Origin: Streptomyces viridochromogenes
GTDB lineage: Bacteria > Actinomycetota > Actinomycetes > Streptomycetales > Streptomycetaceae
Assembly: GCF_001270495.1 (NCBI RefSeq)
Contig: NZ_LGUR01000253.1
Span: forward strand, 124,001 to 188,000
Direction of reading: 5' to 3'
Length of the DNA: 64,000 nt
The stretch's first letter is position 1. The number at the start of each line of letters is the position of its first letter. Under the pieces are notes generated by a model. The model was given only the letters and a program-made list of their open reading frames with translations. It did not search any database and was not told the DNA's origin. Position numbers and translations under genes: made by a program. Positions 19,883-28,981 of the stretch are shown here, piece after piece.

Positions 19883-20656
19883 TTAGTAGGGCCCGTTCAC
19901 GTTGTCGATCGAGCCGTAACGCGCGGCCGCGTAGTTGCACGCGGCCGTGATGTTCGCGACCGGGTCGAAGGGGTCGTACACCGTCCCCGGCACGTGGTAG
20001 GCCGCGAAGGTGGGGTCGATGACCTGGAGGAGGCCCTTGGACGGGGTGCCCGCCGCGGCGTTGGAGTCCCAGTTGTTGATGGCCTGCGGGTTGCCCGACG
20101 ACTCGCGCATGATGTTGCGGTGAATGCCCTCGTACGACCCGGGAATTCCGTTCTGGCCCATGATGTCCAGGGCGTTACGGATCCAGCCGTCGAGGTTGTT
20201 CGGGAACGTCTTCACCGAGGACTGGGTGGCCTGGGCGACGGCGGACTTCTTGACGGGAGCGGCCGCCTTGTCGGCCGCCTTGGTCGGCGCGTCGGCCTTC
20301 TTGGTCGCCCGGACCTGCAGGTCGACGCCCGGGTGGATCAGTCGGGGGTTGTCGCCGATGGCCTTGCGGTTGTCCTTGTAGAGCTGCTTCCAGCCGCCCT
20401 GTGCGTCGTACCGGTCCGCGATGCCGTAGAGCGAATCGCCCTTTTTCGTGGTGTACGTGATGGTCTTGGCCTTCGCCGCGGAGGGCGCGGACTGGGGCGC
20501 GGCCTGGGCGGCGGCGGGGGCCTGGGCCGGCTGGGCGGCGCTCGCGGCGGTGGCGCTCAGCAGCGGGAGTGCGAGGGCGGCCGTACCGGTGCCGGCCATG
20601 GCGACACGGCGGGTGAGCGGGTTGGTGCGGGGGCGGCGGTGCTTGCCTCGGGGCAT
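19883..20656 (-). CDS. Secreted LysM peptidoglycan-binding / SLT-type lytic transglycosylase
   Basis: Cell-wall remodelling enzyme, 257 aa. The N-terminus has basic residues and a hydrophobic signal region (VAMAGTGTAALALPLLSATAASAA) with cleavage near residue 41, an Ala/Pro linker, one LysM domain at about 65-115 (YTTKKGDSLYGIADRY), an Ala/Lys linker, and a C-terminal lysozyme-like SLT domain with IMRESSGNPQAINNWDSNA, where the Glu is the likely catalytic acid. It belongs to the Streptomyces SLT/resuscitation-factor-like hydrolases. A c-di-AMP riboswitch precedes it, so expression should fall when c-di-AMP is high. Confidence 0.9.
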   Translation of the reverse strand: MPRGKHRRPRTNPLTRRVAMAGTGTAALALPLLSATAASAAQPAQAPAAAQAAPQSAPSAAKAKTITYTTKKGDSLYGIADRYDAQGGWKQLYKDNRKAIGDNPRLIHPGVDLQVRATKKADAPTKAADKAAAPVKKSAVAQATQSSVKTFPNNLDGWIRNALDIMGQNGIPGSYEGIHRNIMRESSGNPQAINNWDSNAAAGTPSKGLLQVIDPTFAAYHVPGTVYDPFDPVANITAACNYAAARYGSIDNVNGPY

Positions 20657-20670
20657 GGCGCTGTTCCTCT

Positions 20671-20822
20671 CCGGCGCCTGCGAGGTGAGCTGTCGGGTTC
20701 GGGCGGGAGATGCCCGGCCGTGCTGCCGTACGGCAGCGCGACTTCACCCCTAGCCGGTCCGGTGCGCCATCAAGGCGGCCGGTCCGGCGCTTACCTGGGT
20801 CCCCCGCTCCTGCCGTACGTCT
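20671..20822 (-). ncRNA. ydaO/yuaA-type (c-di-AMP) riboswitch
   Basis: On the minus strand, directly ahead of the LysM/SLT gene, I see the conserved blocks of the actinobacterial ydaO riboswitch in order: GGAGCGGGGGACCCAGG near 20792-20808, TAAGC, GGGGTGAAG near 20738-20746, GCCGGGCATCTCCCGCCCGA, and ACCCGACAGCTCACCTCGCA near 20678-20697. The GGAGAGG ribosome-binding site follows at once. In this family c-di-AMP binding turns the downstream gene off; that ligand is known for the class, not shown here. The segment from 20823 to 21116 upstream holds no gene and presumably the promoter. Confidence 0.85.
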
Positions 20823-21116
20823 GTGAGTTCCGTGGGTGGATGACTCGGGCGGCGGCAGGATTCGGCGTCCGCCCGACTGAGCGGGAACGTATGCGAGAGC
20901 ACATGCCCGGAACAAGTGCCGTGGCCACCTGTCGTGCCGGTTGACCATGGTCTGGGGTGTATGGGGCGCTTGATCCTTTGCGGTTGCCAAGCCTCAACTT
21001 GCGTGTGAAGCAAGGGAGGACGTGGGGTGCCGGCTGGAGTGGGCGGCCGGGTGTGCGTGACCCAACTCACTGGCATCCACAAGAGCGGCAAATCGGACAA
21101 TGAATCCAACTCGCCT

Positions 21117-23168
21117 TTAACCGGCCGTCCGTGGAGTCCGTTTCTCCCATGTGCGGTGGAAAAGTACCTCTTCGCCCTCCAGGCAGACCACCTCGTTGGA
21201 GGCGACGAAGTCATGCCGGTCACAGCTGATCTCCGAGCGGGTGCGCACCGTCGTGTCCCATGCCTGCTCCGGGCGGTGCAGACGGATCGACCACTCCGAG
21301 CGGGTGCGGGCCGACAGCGGGTCCGACTCGTTGATCGTGTACGTCTCCAGCGCGTCCTCGGTGAACTCCAGACCGTCGGGGTACACGCGCGTGCCGCCGT
21401 ACCGGGGGTCGACCTCCAGGCGCCACTCGCCCTTGGCCACGTCCCGCACGACCAGCCGCTCGGGGCGTGGCTCGTCCAGCGTGATGGGGGAGTTCACGCC
21501 GAGCGGTTCTGCCTGCTCCGGTTCCTCGAAGGTGATCGTTGTGCCGTCTGCTGATGCCTCCGCCGCTGATTCGTCCGGCGATGAGGTGTCCGCCGACTCG
21601 TTCAACGCACGTGCGCGTACCGGAAGTTCCAGCGAGCTTCCCGCCGGTTCCAGACCGAAGCCCGCTGCCGAGTCCGGCTGGGGCCAGATCCACGGCCAGT
21701 ACGCGGAGGAGACGGCCAGGCGGATGCGGTGACCGGGCGGGAAGGCGTGGCCGATGCCGTTCAGCTCGAAGGTCACGTCCTCGGTGGCGCCCGGCTCCCA
21801 CGGCACCGCGCGATCGCGGCCGTGGCGCGCCGACAGGTTCAGCACGCCCCGCGTGACCAGGGTCGAGGAACCGTCCGGCGCCACGTCGCAGAGCCGGGCG
21901 ACGACCTGCCCGCGCGGCACCTCCGACGTCAGCCGCAGCCGCACCTTCGGCCGCCCCAGCACCCAGGTCTCCTCGCCCACTTCGAACTCGAAGCACCCCG
22001 AGCGCGCGTCCTCCTCCCGCTGGTCGGGCGGCAGGTCGGCGTCGTTGCCGAAGGGGAAGAAACGGCCTGCGTCGATGCCGGTGTGCATGGGGGAGCGCAC
22101 CAGCACGGGGGCGCCCTGGAAGGCGTACGTCACCGTGCGCACATGGGGGGAGGGCCAGGCCGGCTCGCCGACCCAGCGGCCGGGCAGCGCGGGGTACACC
22201 GTGGCCGGGGGGTGGGAGTCGCTGACGTAGGAGCGCAGCAGGGGCTCGGACATGACGCCCGTGTCCTCGCCCTTCAGCCAGTGGTCCCACCAGCGCAGCG
22301 TCTCCTGGAGGAAGCCGATCGCCGGGCCCGGCGGCAGGCCGCGGTCGGGGTACTGGTGCGACCAGGGGCCGATCAGCCCGCGGACGCGGTCGGCGGGCAG
22401 GTGCTCGACGAGGCGCAGGACCGTGTCGCGGTACGGGTCGTGCCAGCCGCCCACCGCCAGGACGGCGGCGTCGATCGCGCCGTAGTCCTCGCAGACGCTG
22501 CCGTGGCGCCAGTAGTCGTCACGGGTCTGATGGCCTAGCCAGGTGTGCAGGAACGGTTCGACGGACTCCAGCCGCTTGAGCCACATGTCCCGCCAGGCGT
22601 CGCCGACATACAGCGGATCCGGCGGGCGGGCGACGAAGGCGAGCATGGTCGACGCCCAGGCGTGCATATCCACGGCGAGGACGGAACCTCCCATGTAGTG
22701 CACGTCGTTGTCATAGCGATCGTCCGTCGAGCAGACCGTGACGATCGCCTTGAGCGGCTCGGGCGCGAGGGCCGCGATCTGGAGGGAGTTGAAGCCGCCC
22801 CAGGAGATGCCGAACATACCGACTTTGCCGTTGCACCAGGGCTGGGCCGCCAGCCAGTTGACCACCTCGACCCCGTCGGCCAGTTCCGTCGCCGAGTACT
22901 CGTCCGTGGGCATGCCCTCGCTGTTGCCGTGCCCGCGGATGTCCACGCGCACGGAGGCGTAGCCGTGGCCGGCGTACCAGGGGTGGCGTTGGTGGTCGCG
23001 GGGGGCCGTCCAGTCGGTGAGGCGGTACGGCAGGTATTCGAGGAGCGCCGGTACGGGCTCGTCCGTCAGGGGGCGCCACGCGCGCGCGTACAGCAGGGTC
23101 CCGTCCGGGAGCGGGATACGGAGGTCGTGGTGGGTCGTCTCGTAGGGGAAGGACGTACGGATGCGCAT
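21117..23168 (-). CDS. CocE/NonD family alpha/beta hydrolase (S15 peptidase-like)
   Basis: 683-aa hydrolase of the X-Pro dipeptidyl-peptidase/cocaine esterase family. The alpha/beta hydrolase domain has the nucleophile elbow GISWGG (Ser122), the acid near GGWHDPYRD, and the histidine probably in GPWSHQYPDRG. The C-terminal jelly-roll domain starts around residue 360 (GCFEFEVGEETWVLGRPKV). An acidic Ser/Glu-rich insert (about residues 560-590) interrupts the C-terminal part before a 100-residue extra domain. No signal peptide. It sits 17 nt before the repeat array that ends the POT transporter gene, so the two may be co-transcribed, in keeping with peptide use. Confidence 0.87.
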   Translation of the reverse strand: MRIRTSFPYETTHHDLRIPLPDGTLLYARAWRPLTDEPVPALLEYLPYRLTDWTAPRDHQRHPWYAGHGYASVRVDIRGHGNSEGMPTDEYSATELADGVEVVNWLAAQPWCNGKVGMFGISWGGFNSLQIAALAPEPLKAIVTVCSTDDRYDNDVHYMGGSVLAVDMHAWASTMLAFVARPPDPLYVGDAWRDMWLKRLESVEPFLHTWLGHQTRDDYWRHGSVCEDYGAIDAAVLAVGGWHDPYRDTVLRLVEHLPADRVRGLIGPWSHQYPDRGLPPGPAIGFLQETLRWWDHWLKGEDTGVMSEPLLRSYVSDSHPPATVYPALPGRWVGEPAWPSPHVRTVTYAFQGAPVLVRSPMHTGIDAGRFFPFGNDADLPPDQREEDARSGCFEFEVGEETWVLGRPKVRLRLTSEVPRGQVVARLCDVAPDGSSTLVTRGVLNLSARHGRDRAVPWEPGATEDVTFELNGIGHAFPPGHRIRLAVSSAYWPWIWPQPDSAAGFGLEPAGSSLELPVRARALNESADTSSPDESAAEASADGTTITFEEPEQAEPLGVNSPITLDEPRPERLVVRDVAKGEWRLEVDPRYGGTRVYPDGLEFTEDALETYTINESDPLSARTRSEWSIRLHRPEQAWDTTVRTRSEISCDRHDFVASNEVVCLEGEEVLFHRTWEKRTPRTAG

Positions 23169-23185
23169 GGGCGGGATCCCCGTCG

Positions 23186-23293
23186 GGTCGGTGCACCGGG
23201 TGCATCGTGTCAGGTCGGTGCACGGCGGTCGTCGTGTCGGGTCGGTGCACGGCGTGGGTGGTGTCGGGTCAGCGCACGGGGTGCATCGTGTGG
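23186..23293. repeat. Four 27-bp tandem repeats at the POT gene 3' end
   Basis: Four imperfect 27-bp units at 23186-23212, 23213-23239, 23240-23266 and 23267-23293, each starting GGTC(G/A)G(T/C)GCAC and ending in GTG-T. The last unit encodes the C-terminus and stop of the POT transporter; a single change (TCA instead of TCG on the plus strand) makes that stop. Units 1-3 would encode further 9-residue repeats of the type PDTxxAVHR if the stop were absent. Confidence 0.85.
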
Positions 23294-24807
23294 CGCAGCC
23301 AGCGGGTCGCGGCCATCACGGCGAGCCCGGCGGCCACCGCGATCGCGCCGTTGACGCCGAAGTAGGCGGGCTGGGAGACGTCGTCGTAGAGCTTGACCGT
23401 CTGGGCCTGGATGCCGTTGGCCAGGGCGAGGGACAGGAACCAGAGGGACATGGTCTGGCTGGCGAAGGCGGCCGGGGCGAGCTTGGTCGTGGCCGACATG
23501 CCGGAGGTCTCCAGCAGGACGTCGCCGAGGCCGAGCAGCAGGTACGAACCCACGATCCACCAGACGGACATGAGGTAGTCGTCGGAGGAGTGCCCGGCGG
23601 TCGGGAGCACCAGCAGCAGGAAGGACAGGCCGCCGAGGACGACACCGACGGCGATCTTGTTGGACGCGTGCGGCTGGCCGCGCCCCATGCGGACCCACAG
23701 CGCGGCGACGACGGGCGCGAGGGCGACCTCGAAGGCGCCGAGGGCGGAGGCGTACCAGCCGGCGGGGAAGTCGAAGCCGAGGATCGATGTCTCGGCGTTC
23801 GTCGAGGCCAGCAAAATCATCGTCGAGTACGCCTGGAACAGGATGAAGTTGAAGACCGTCGAGGAGAGGAAGAGGACGACGTACGGGCGGAGGCGACCGC
23901 GTTCCTCGGGGGTCACGCGCGGGCTGGAGAACATCACCGCGAAGTAGACGACCGGCGCGATCACCGAGACGAGGGTGAGCAGGTCGACGAAGCGGTCCAT
24001 GGTGAGCCAGCCGGCTGCGGCGAGGAGGACGGCGATCGCGGCGGTGGCGGCGAGGCCCGCGACGATCAGGCGGATCGTCCGGCGCGATGCGAGTCCGCCC
24101 GCGCGAGCGCGTTCGAGCGTGGGGGAAGGCGGGGCCGGCGCGAACTCCGCGGCGTGCTTGCGTCCGGCGAGGTGGCGGCGGCCGAGGACGTACTGGGCCA
24201 AGCCGAACGTCATGCCGATCGCGGCCGCCGAGAAGCCCCAGTGCCAGCCCTTGTGGTCGCCGAGCCAGCCGGTGATGAGCGGGCCCGCGAAGGCGCCGAT
24301 GTTGATCGCCATGTAGTAGAGCGCGAAGCCGGCGTCACGGTGGTCGTCGTCGGTGCGGTAGAGCTTGCCGACCATGGTGGCGACGTTGGGCTTGAGGAGC
24401 CCTGTGCCCGCGCTGATCAGACCGAGACCCACCCAGGTCATGCCGGCGGTCGGCACCGCCATGGCGTAGTGGCCGCAGGCGATCAGGATGCCGCCCCACA
24501 GCACTGCGCGGTACGAGCCGAGGATACGGTCGGCGAGCCAGCCGCCGGCGACCGAGACCAGATAGACGAGGGTGCCGTAGGCGGCGGAGACGGAAGCGGC
24601 GGTTCCGGCCGACATGCCCAGTCCGCCGTGGGCGACCGTGTCGGCGAAGTACAGGACGAGGATGGCCTGCATGCCGAGGAACGAGAACCGTTCCCAGACC
24701 TCCAGGCCGGAGAGTGTGAGGAGGCCGCGGGGCTGGCCGAAGAAGGCATGGTCGTCGCGCGGCGGCGGCTCGCTCGCGGGCTGGATATCGACTTCCGTTC
24801 GGGACAC
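23269..24807 (-). CDS. POT/PTR family proton-dependent peptide transporter
   Basis: Inner-membrane proton:oligopeptide symporter, 512 aa with about 14 helices. The N-terminal signature GLEVWERFSFLGMQAILVLYF carries the ExxERF motif for proton coupling; LKPNVATMVGKLY and the PTR2 signature GFALYYMAINIGAFAGPLITG follow. The central cytosolic stretch (about 215-240) is hydrophilic, as usual. The C-terminus HTMHPVR is encoded in the last unit of a 27-bp tandem array. The gene is followed by the CocE-type hydrolase, which might process imported peptides. Confidence 0.92.
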   Translation of the reverse strand: MSRTEVDIQPASEPPPRDDHAFFGQPRGLLTLSGLEVWERFSFLGMQAILVLYFADTVAHGGLGMSAGTAASVSAAYGTLVYLVSVAGGWLADRILGSYRAVLWGGILIACGHYAMAVPTAGMTWVGLGLISAGTGLLKPNVATMVGKLYRTDDDHRDAGFALYYMAINIGAFAGPLITGWLGDHKGWHWGFSAAAIGMTFGLAQYVLGRRHLAGRKHAAEFAPAPPSPTLERARAGGLASRRTIRLIVAGLAATAAIAVLLAAAGWLTMDRFVDLLTLVSVIAPVVYFAVMFSSPRVTPEERGRLRPYVVLFLSSTVFNFILFQAYSTMILLASTNAETSILGFDFPAGWYASALGAFEVALAPVVAALWVRMGRGQPHASNKIAVGVVLGGLSFLLLVLPTAGHSSDDYLMSVWWIVGSYLLLGLGDVLLETSGMSATTKLAPAAFASQTMSLWFLSLALANGIQAQTVKLYDDVSQPAYFGVNGAIAVAAGLAVMAATRWLRHTMHPVR

Positions 24808-25014
24808 GGGCCGCTACTTCCCTATAAGTCGATGGATATCCGGCCTTATCAGGTGATCAAAAACATACCCGCCGTGATCCGATACCGCCCGTGGTGGACG
24901 GGTGGGCGGCATCGGTGATCGAAACGTGACCGGATACGCTGACTTGAGTGATGGCAGCGACCTATCGACAAACCGTGTAACCGCCAGTAGACACCAGCAG
25001 ACAGGAGATCCCTC

Positions 25015-26025
25015 GTGACCGTCGTCGGGCCGTTCGGGCTGAGCGTGCGGGACCAGGCTCTGGAAGCCGATGTCCAGGCCGGATTGGCGGCTGTCGAGGA
25101 GGGATTGCTCGAAGCCACCAAGAGTGAGGTCCCCTTCATCACCGAGGCCGCCCAGCATCTGGTGCGGGCGGGTGGAAAGCGGTTCCGGCCGCTGCTCGTG
25201 ATGCTCACTGCCCAGTTCGGGGACCGGTATGCGCCGGGGGTCGTGCCGTCGGCGGTGGTGGTGGAGCTGACCCATCTGGCGACGCTGTACCACGACGACG
25301 TCATGGATGAGGCGGAGGTGCGGCGGGGCGTCGACAGCGCGAACACCCGCTGGGGCAACTCGGTCGCCGTCCTGACCGGGGACTTCCTCTTCGCGCGCGC
25401 CTCGCACATCCTCGCCGACCTCGGGCCCGAGGCGGTGCGGGTACAGGCCGAGGCGTTCGAGCGGCTGGTCACCGGGCAGATCCTGGAGACGGCGGGGCCG
25501 CAGGACGGCCGGGATCCGGTCGAGCACTACCTCGATGTGCTGAGCGGCAAGACCGGGTCGCTGGTGGCGGTCTCGTGCCGGTTCGGCGCGATGATGTCGG
25601 GCGCCGACGAGACGGTGGTCGATGTGCTGACCCAGTACGGGGAGCGGCTGGGGGTCGCCTTCCAGCTGGCGGATGACGTACTGGACATCGCGAGCGACTC
25701 CCATGAGTCCGGGAAGACGCCGGGTACGGATCTCCGGGAGGGGATTCCGACACTGCCGGTGCTGCGGTTGCGGGAGCGGGCCGAGCGGTTGGGGCTGGCG
25801 GAGGACATCGCGTTGTGCGAGTTGCTGGACTCCGACCTGAGTGACGACGCGCGGCTTGCGGAGGCGTTGGCTCAGCTTCGGGTGCATCCGGCGTTGGAGC
25901 AGGCTCGACGGGACACGGTGCGGTATGCGGAGGATGCGCGGGCTGCGTTGGCGCCGTTGCCGGACATTGATGCCAAGGCTGCGTTGATGGAGTTGTGCGA
26001 CGCCGTTGTGCATCGGGCCGGTTAG
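25015..26025 (+). CDS. Polyprenyl diphosphate synthase (trans-prenyltransferase)
   Basis: 336-aa trans-isoprenyl synthase making a long-chain polyprenyl diphosphate, most likely the menaquinone side chain. The first Asp-rich motif is HDDVMD (Asp94, 95, 98) preceded by GGKRFRPLL, and the second is LADDVLDIASD (Asp220, 221, 224). Residues before the first motif are small (ATLYH), consistent with a long product, but chain length cannot be read with certainty. GTG 25015 follows AGGAGATC. It stands between the two nuo clusters whose enzymes use menaquinone. Confidence 0.9.
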   Translation: MTVVGPFGLSVRDQALEADVQAGLAAVEEGLLEATKSEVPFITEAAQHLVRAGGKRFRPLLVMLTAQFGDRYAPGVVPSAVVVELTHLATLYHDDVMDEAEVRRGVDSANTRWGNSVAVLTGDFLFARASHILADLGPEAVRVQAEAFERLVTGQILETAGPQDGRDPVEHYLDVLSGKTGSLVAVSCRFGAMMSGADETVVDVLTQYGERLGVAFQLADDVLDIASDSHESGKTPGTDLREGIPTLPVLRLRERAERLGLAEDIALCELLDSDLSDDARLAEALAQLRVHPALEQARRDTVRYAEDARAALAPLPDIDAKAALMELCDAVVHRAG

Positions 26026-26044
26026 GTCGCCCCCGCCGCCCCTA

Positions 26045-26160
26045 CTCGTCCCATCCCTTGAAGGGGCTCCGCCCCTTCGACCCCGCCAGGGGGCTGCCGC
26101 CCCCTGGAACCCCGCTTCGGCCTACGGCCTCGTCCTCAACGCCGGACGGGCTGAAAGATC
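26045..26160. repeat. Streptomyces-type intergenic hairpin repeat
   Basis: Two consecutive hairpins, GAAGGGGC-TCC-GCCCCTTC (26060-26078) and AGGGGGC-TGCC-GCCCCCT (26088-26105), are followed by CGCTTCGGCCTACGGCCTCG and a GCCGGACGGGCTG tail. I recognise this arrangement from many Streptomyces intergenic regions; it is a REP-like dispersed element and probably also terminates the polyprenyl synthase transcript. Confidence 0.7.
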
Positions 26161-26201
26161 GCTCGCCAGACGGGCCGCGAAGGTGATGCACGTCACAATG
26201 C

Positions 26202-26214
26202 TGGACTGAGTCCA
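26202..26214. promoter_or_regulatory. Operator-like dyad before the CHRD gene
   Basis: TGGACT-G-AGTCCA is a perfect 13-nt dyad 80 nt upstream of the CHRD gene, within its presumed promoter region. I cannot assign a regulator. Confidence 0.3.
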
Positions 26215-26292
26215 AAGTGAGATCGCCTCCGTATGCCTGCCCAGAAGCTGACGCAGGGGGTGTCAGCTGTCATACGGGGAGAAAACAGAATC

Positions 26293-27339
26293 ATGGGCAT
26301 GAAGACGACGTCCTCGAAGCGCCGTAAGAGCCTGATCGTCACCGCTGTCGCTGTGGCCGCCGCCGGTGGGGTCGCCGCCGCGGTGATTCCCGCCTTCGCC
26401 GCCGGAGGTGACCGCGCCGACCACGCGGGGCACGCCGGAGGCGGTGCTCAGGGGATCGTGAGCCAGAGTGGGGCCCTGAGCGGGGGCGCCGGGGGTACTG
26501 TCCTCGCCGCCGGTCTTCGCGGCGCGAACGAGGTCCCGGTCGCGGGTGGGCCCGCCGTCGGGGACAAGGACGGCGCCGCCCTGCAGTTCGTGAAGGTCAA
26601 GGGCGACAAGGTGTCCGTCGCCGTCACCTGGCGCGGCACCGGCGAGCCGACCGCCCTCCACATCCACCAGGGCGCCAAGGGCACCAACGGCGGCATCAAG
26701 GTCGACTTCGGCGCCCTCCTGGACAGGAGCGAGGGCAGGGGCAAGGGCGAGGCCAAGGACAGGGGGCACCGCCTCACCGGCACCGTCACGGTGAAGGACG
26801 CCGCCCTGCTCAACGCCCTGAAGGCCGAGCCCAGTTCGTTCTACGCCAACCTCCACACCGCCGAGTTCCCGGGCGGCGCCGTCCGAGGTCAGCTTCACAA
26901 GGTCACCGTCGCCGAGTTCGACTTCCGGGACGCGCTCCACAGCTTCCAGGCGTCCGTCGTCAAGGGCAAGCAGATCTACCAGTGCAAGCCGGCCGAGGGC
27001 GGCGGGTACGCCTTCGCCCAGCGGGACGTCAGTGCCGTACTCGGCGGCCGTATCGCGCACTCCTTCGTCGCGCCCAACTCCGGTACGCCGCAGTGGATCG
27101 CGCCGGACGGCAGTGCGGTCACCGGGGCCGTCATCTCCAGGACCCCGAACGGTGACGGGAACATCCCCGAACTCGACCTGAAGGCCACTCAGTCCGGCAA
27201 GCACCACGGACTGCTCGCCGACACCGCCGAGATCCTGCGGCTGAACACCGTCGGCGGCGTCGCCCCGGCCGGCTCCTGCACGCCCGGCGCCGTCGTCGGG
27301 GTGCCCTACCAGGCCGACTACGTCTTCATCAACGGCTGA
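26293..27339 (+). CDS. Secreted CHRD plus DUF3455-type protein
   Basis: 348-aa exported protein. A twin-lysine/arginine N-terminus and hydrophobic segment (SLIVTAVAVAAAGGVAAAVI) form a signal peptide with a likely AFA-A cleavage. Residues about 75-200 are a CHRD domain (GANEVPV ... ALHIHQGAKGTNG ... YANLHTAEFPGGAVRGQLH), a fold with His residues suited to metal or extracellular interactions. Residues about 200-345 match a DUF3455-like domain (YQCKPAEGGGYAF, PQWIAPDGSAV). ATG 26293 is chosen for GGGGAGAAAAC upstream. Its role is unknown; the domain combination is seen in other actinomycetes. Confidence 0.8.
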   Translation: MGMKTTSSKRRKSLIVTAVAVAAAGGVAAAVIPAFAAGGDRADHAGHAGGGAQGIVSQSGALSGGAGGTVLAAGLRGANEVPVAGGPAVGDKDGAALQFVKVKGDKVSVAVTWRGTGEPTALHIHQGAKGTNGGIKVDFGALLDRSEGRGKGEAKDRGHRLTGTVTVKDAALLNALKAEPSSFYANLHTAEFPGGAVRGQLHKVTVAEFDFRDALHSFQASVVKGKQIYQCKPAEGGGYAFAQRDVSAVLGGRIAHSFVAPNSGTPQWIAPDGSAVTGAVISRTPNGDGNIPELDLKATQSGKHHGLLADTAEILRLNTVGGVAPAGSCTPGAVVGVPYQADYVFING

Positions 27340-27631
27340 TCCGCCCGCCGGCGCGCAACGCACAGCGGCGTCTTCCTCGTCGACCCTTACGGGTTGGGGG
27401 AGGCGCCGCCTCCGTGTGTCATACCCCAGGTGTACGCCGAGTTGGCTCCGAAGGCTGACGAATCTTGCTGGCGGATTTGGTCAGATGGACAGCACGGAAA
27501 ACACCACTCCTCACTGATTCGGGTGAGAATGGCGGCTCAGGGGTGGACGAGTGCGGGGTCGTAAGACTCGCGGGCGAGGAACGAGAAGAGCAGCAGCAGC
27601 AGCCGCCGCCGACGACGGAGGTAAGGCACAC
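27340..27631. promoter_or_regulatory. Upstream region of the LolA-like gene
   Basis: 292 nt without a convincing gene. A purine-rich AGAGCAGCAGCAGCAGCCGC run lies at about 27586-27605, just before the ribosome-binding site GACGGAGG. The reading frame of the next gene stays open back to about 27551, giving a Lys/Arg/Ala-rich leader that I judge untranslated. Confidence 0.35.
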
Positions 27632-28903
27632 ATGGCACCGTACGAATCCGACGACAGTACGAGCACCGGGGAGGTCGACGACCTGCCCTCGGGGCGGCGC
27701 AAGGCCGCGCGGTACGTCGTCCCGGTCGCGGTGGTGGGAGTCGCCGCGGCGACCATCGGGCTCGTCCCGGCGCTCGCCGACTCCGGCGACCCGGACCTGC
27801 CGGAGATCACCGCGGCACAACTCATAGAGAAGATCGGCCAGTCGGACGTGCAGCAGCTGTCCGGCACCTTCAAGATCACCACTGATTTGGGGCTGCCCGA
27901 CCTCGGCGGGCTGGAGTCCAGCTTCGCCTCCGGCGCGATGGGTTCGGGCTCGGGTTCGGGTGACGGGTCGGCCGCCGATCCGTCGGCCAAGCTCACCGAG
28001 CTGGCGTCCGGCACGCACACGCTGCGCGTCGCCCTCGACGGCGAGAACAGGCAGAAGCTCTCCCTGCTGGAGAACGCGTCCGAGTACAGCCTCATTCACA
28101 ACGGCAAGGACATCTGGGGCTACGACAGCAAGTCGAACGAGGTCTTCCACGGCACCGCCGAGGAGGCCAAGGGCGAGCAGAAGAAGGAAGACCTTCCCGC
28201 CACGCCCAAGGACTTCGCCGAGGAGGCGCTGAAGGCGGTCGACGACACCACGTCCGTCACCGTCGACGGCACCGCTCAGGTCGCGGGCCGGGACGCGTAC
28301 CGGCTGCTCATCAAGCCGAAGCAGTCCGGGACCACGGTCGGTGCGATCATCGTGGCCGTGGACGCCAAGACCGGCATGCCGCTGAAGTTCACGCTGACCC
28401 CGTCGAGCGGTGGCTCGGCAGTGATCGACGCGGGCTTCACCCAGGTCAGCTTCGCCAAGCCCGCCGCCTCCACCTTCGACTTCACCCCGCCCAAGGGCGC
28501 GACCGTCACGGAGGAGGGCGAGCTGGAGGGGAAGGCCGGGGAGCGCGGTGCCTCGAAGTCCGAGGACGAGCTGCGCAAGGAGTTCGACAAGGAACTCGGC
28601 GGCTTGAAGTCCGAGGGCAAGCACGGCAAGGGCGCCGAGGGCGGTCCCGAGGTCATCGGCGAGGGCTGGAACTCCGTGGCCGTCTTCGACACCGGCGGCG
28701 AGGGCATCCCCTCCGGCGCCGAGGTCGGCGGCGACATGGGCGGCTTCCTCGACTCCCTGGGCGACAAGGTCACCGGGAAGTTCGGCTCGGGCACGGTCTT
28801 CAAGACCCGCCTGATCAACGCCCTGATCACGGACGACGGCAAGGTCTATGTGGGCGCGGTCGACAAGGACGCGCTCGTGAAGGCGGCCGACTCCGGGAAG
28901 TGA
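27632..28903 (+). CDS. LolA-fold (RseB-like) membrane-anchored or secreted protein
   Basis: 423 aa. One transmembrane or signal segment at residues about 25-50 (YVVPVAVVGVAAATIGLVPA) ends in ALADSG. The remainder has the LolA/RseB-like beta half-barrel pattern: SDVQQLSGTFKITTDLGLPD, then HTLRVALDGENRQKLSLLEN and WGYDSKSNEVFHG, and later GRDAYRLLIKPK and PLKFTLTP. A Gly/Lys-rich linker precedes a C-terminal segment with TRLINALITDDGKVYVGAV. The ABC transporter genes follow 78 nt later, suggesting an export or surface-lipid role. ATG 27632 has GGAGG 10 nt upstream. Confidence 0.72.
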   Translation: MAPYESDDSTSTGEVDDLPSGRRKAARYVVPVAVVGVAAATIGLVPALADSGDPDLPEITAAQLIEKIGQSDVQQLSGTFKITTDLGLPDLGGLESSFASGAMGSGSGSGDGSAADPSAKLTELASGTHTLRVALDGENRQKLSLLENASEYSLIHNGKDIWGYDSKSNEVFHGTAEEAKGEQKKEDLPATPKDFAEEALKAVDDTTSVTVDGTAQVAGRDAYRLLIKPKQSGTTVGAIIVAVDAKTGMPLKFTLTPSSGGSAVIDAGFTQVSFAKPAASTFDFTPPKGATVTEEGELEGKAGERGASKSEDELRKEFDKELGGLKSEGKHGKGAEGGPEVIGEGWNSVAVFDTGGEGIPSGAEVGGDMGGFLDSLGDKVTGKFGSGTVFKTRLINALITDDGKVYVGAVDKDALVKAADSGK

Positions 28904-28981
28904 ACCGGCACCGGTAGCCACCGGCCGCCGTGGGGCACCGCGATCGAGGTGCCCCAGGAGCCCGAGGAGCCAGAGGAACGC

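Noticed and set aside
23161..24918. Long plus-strand open frame opposite the POT transporter gene
   Set aside because: Composition is a Gly/Arg/Glu-rich mirror of the transporter codons; no start context or domain, and the minus strand encodes a clear POT protein.
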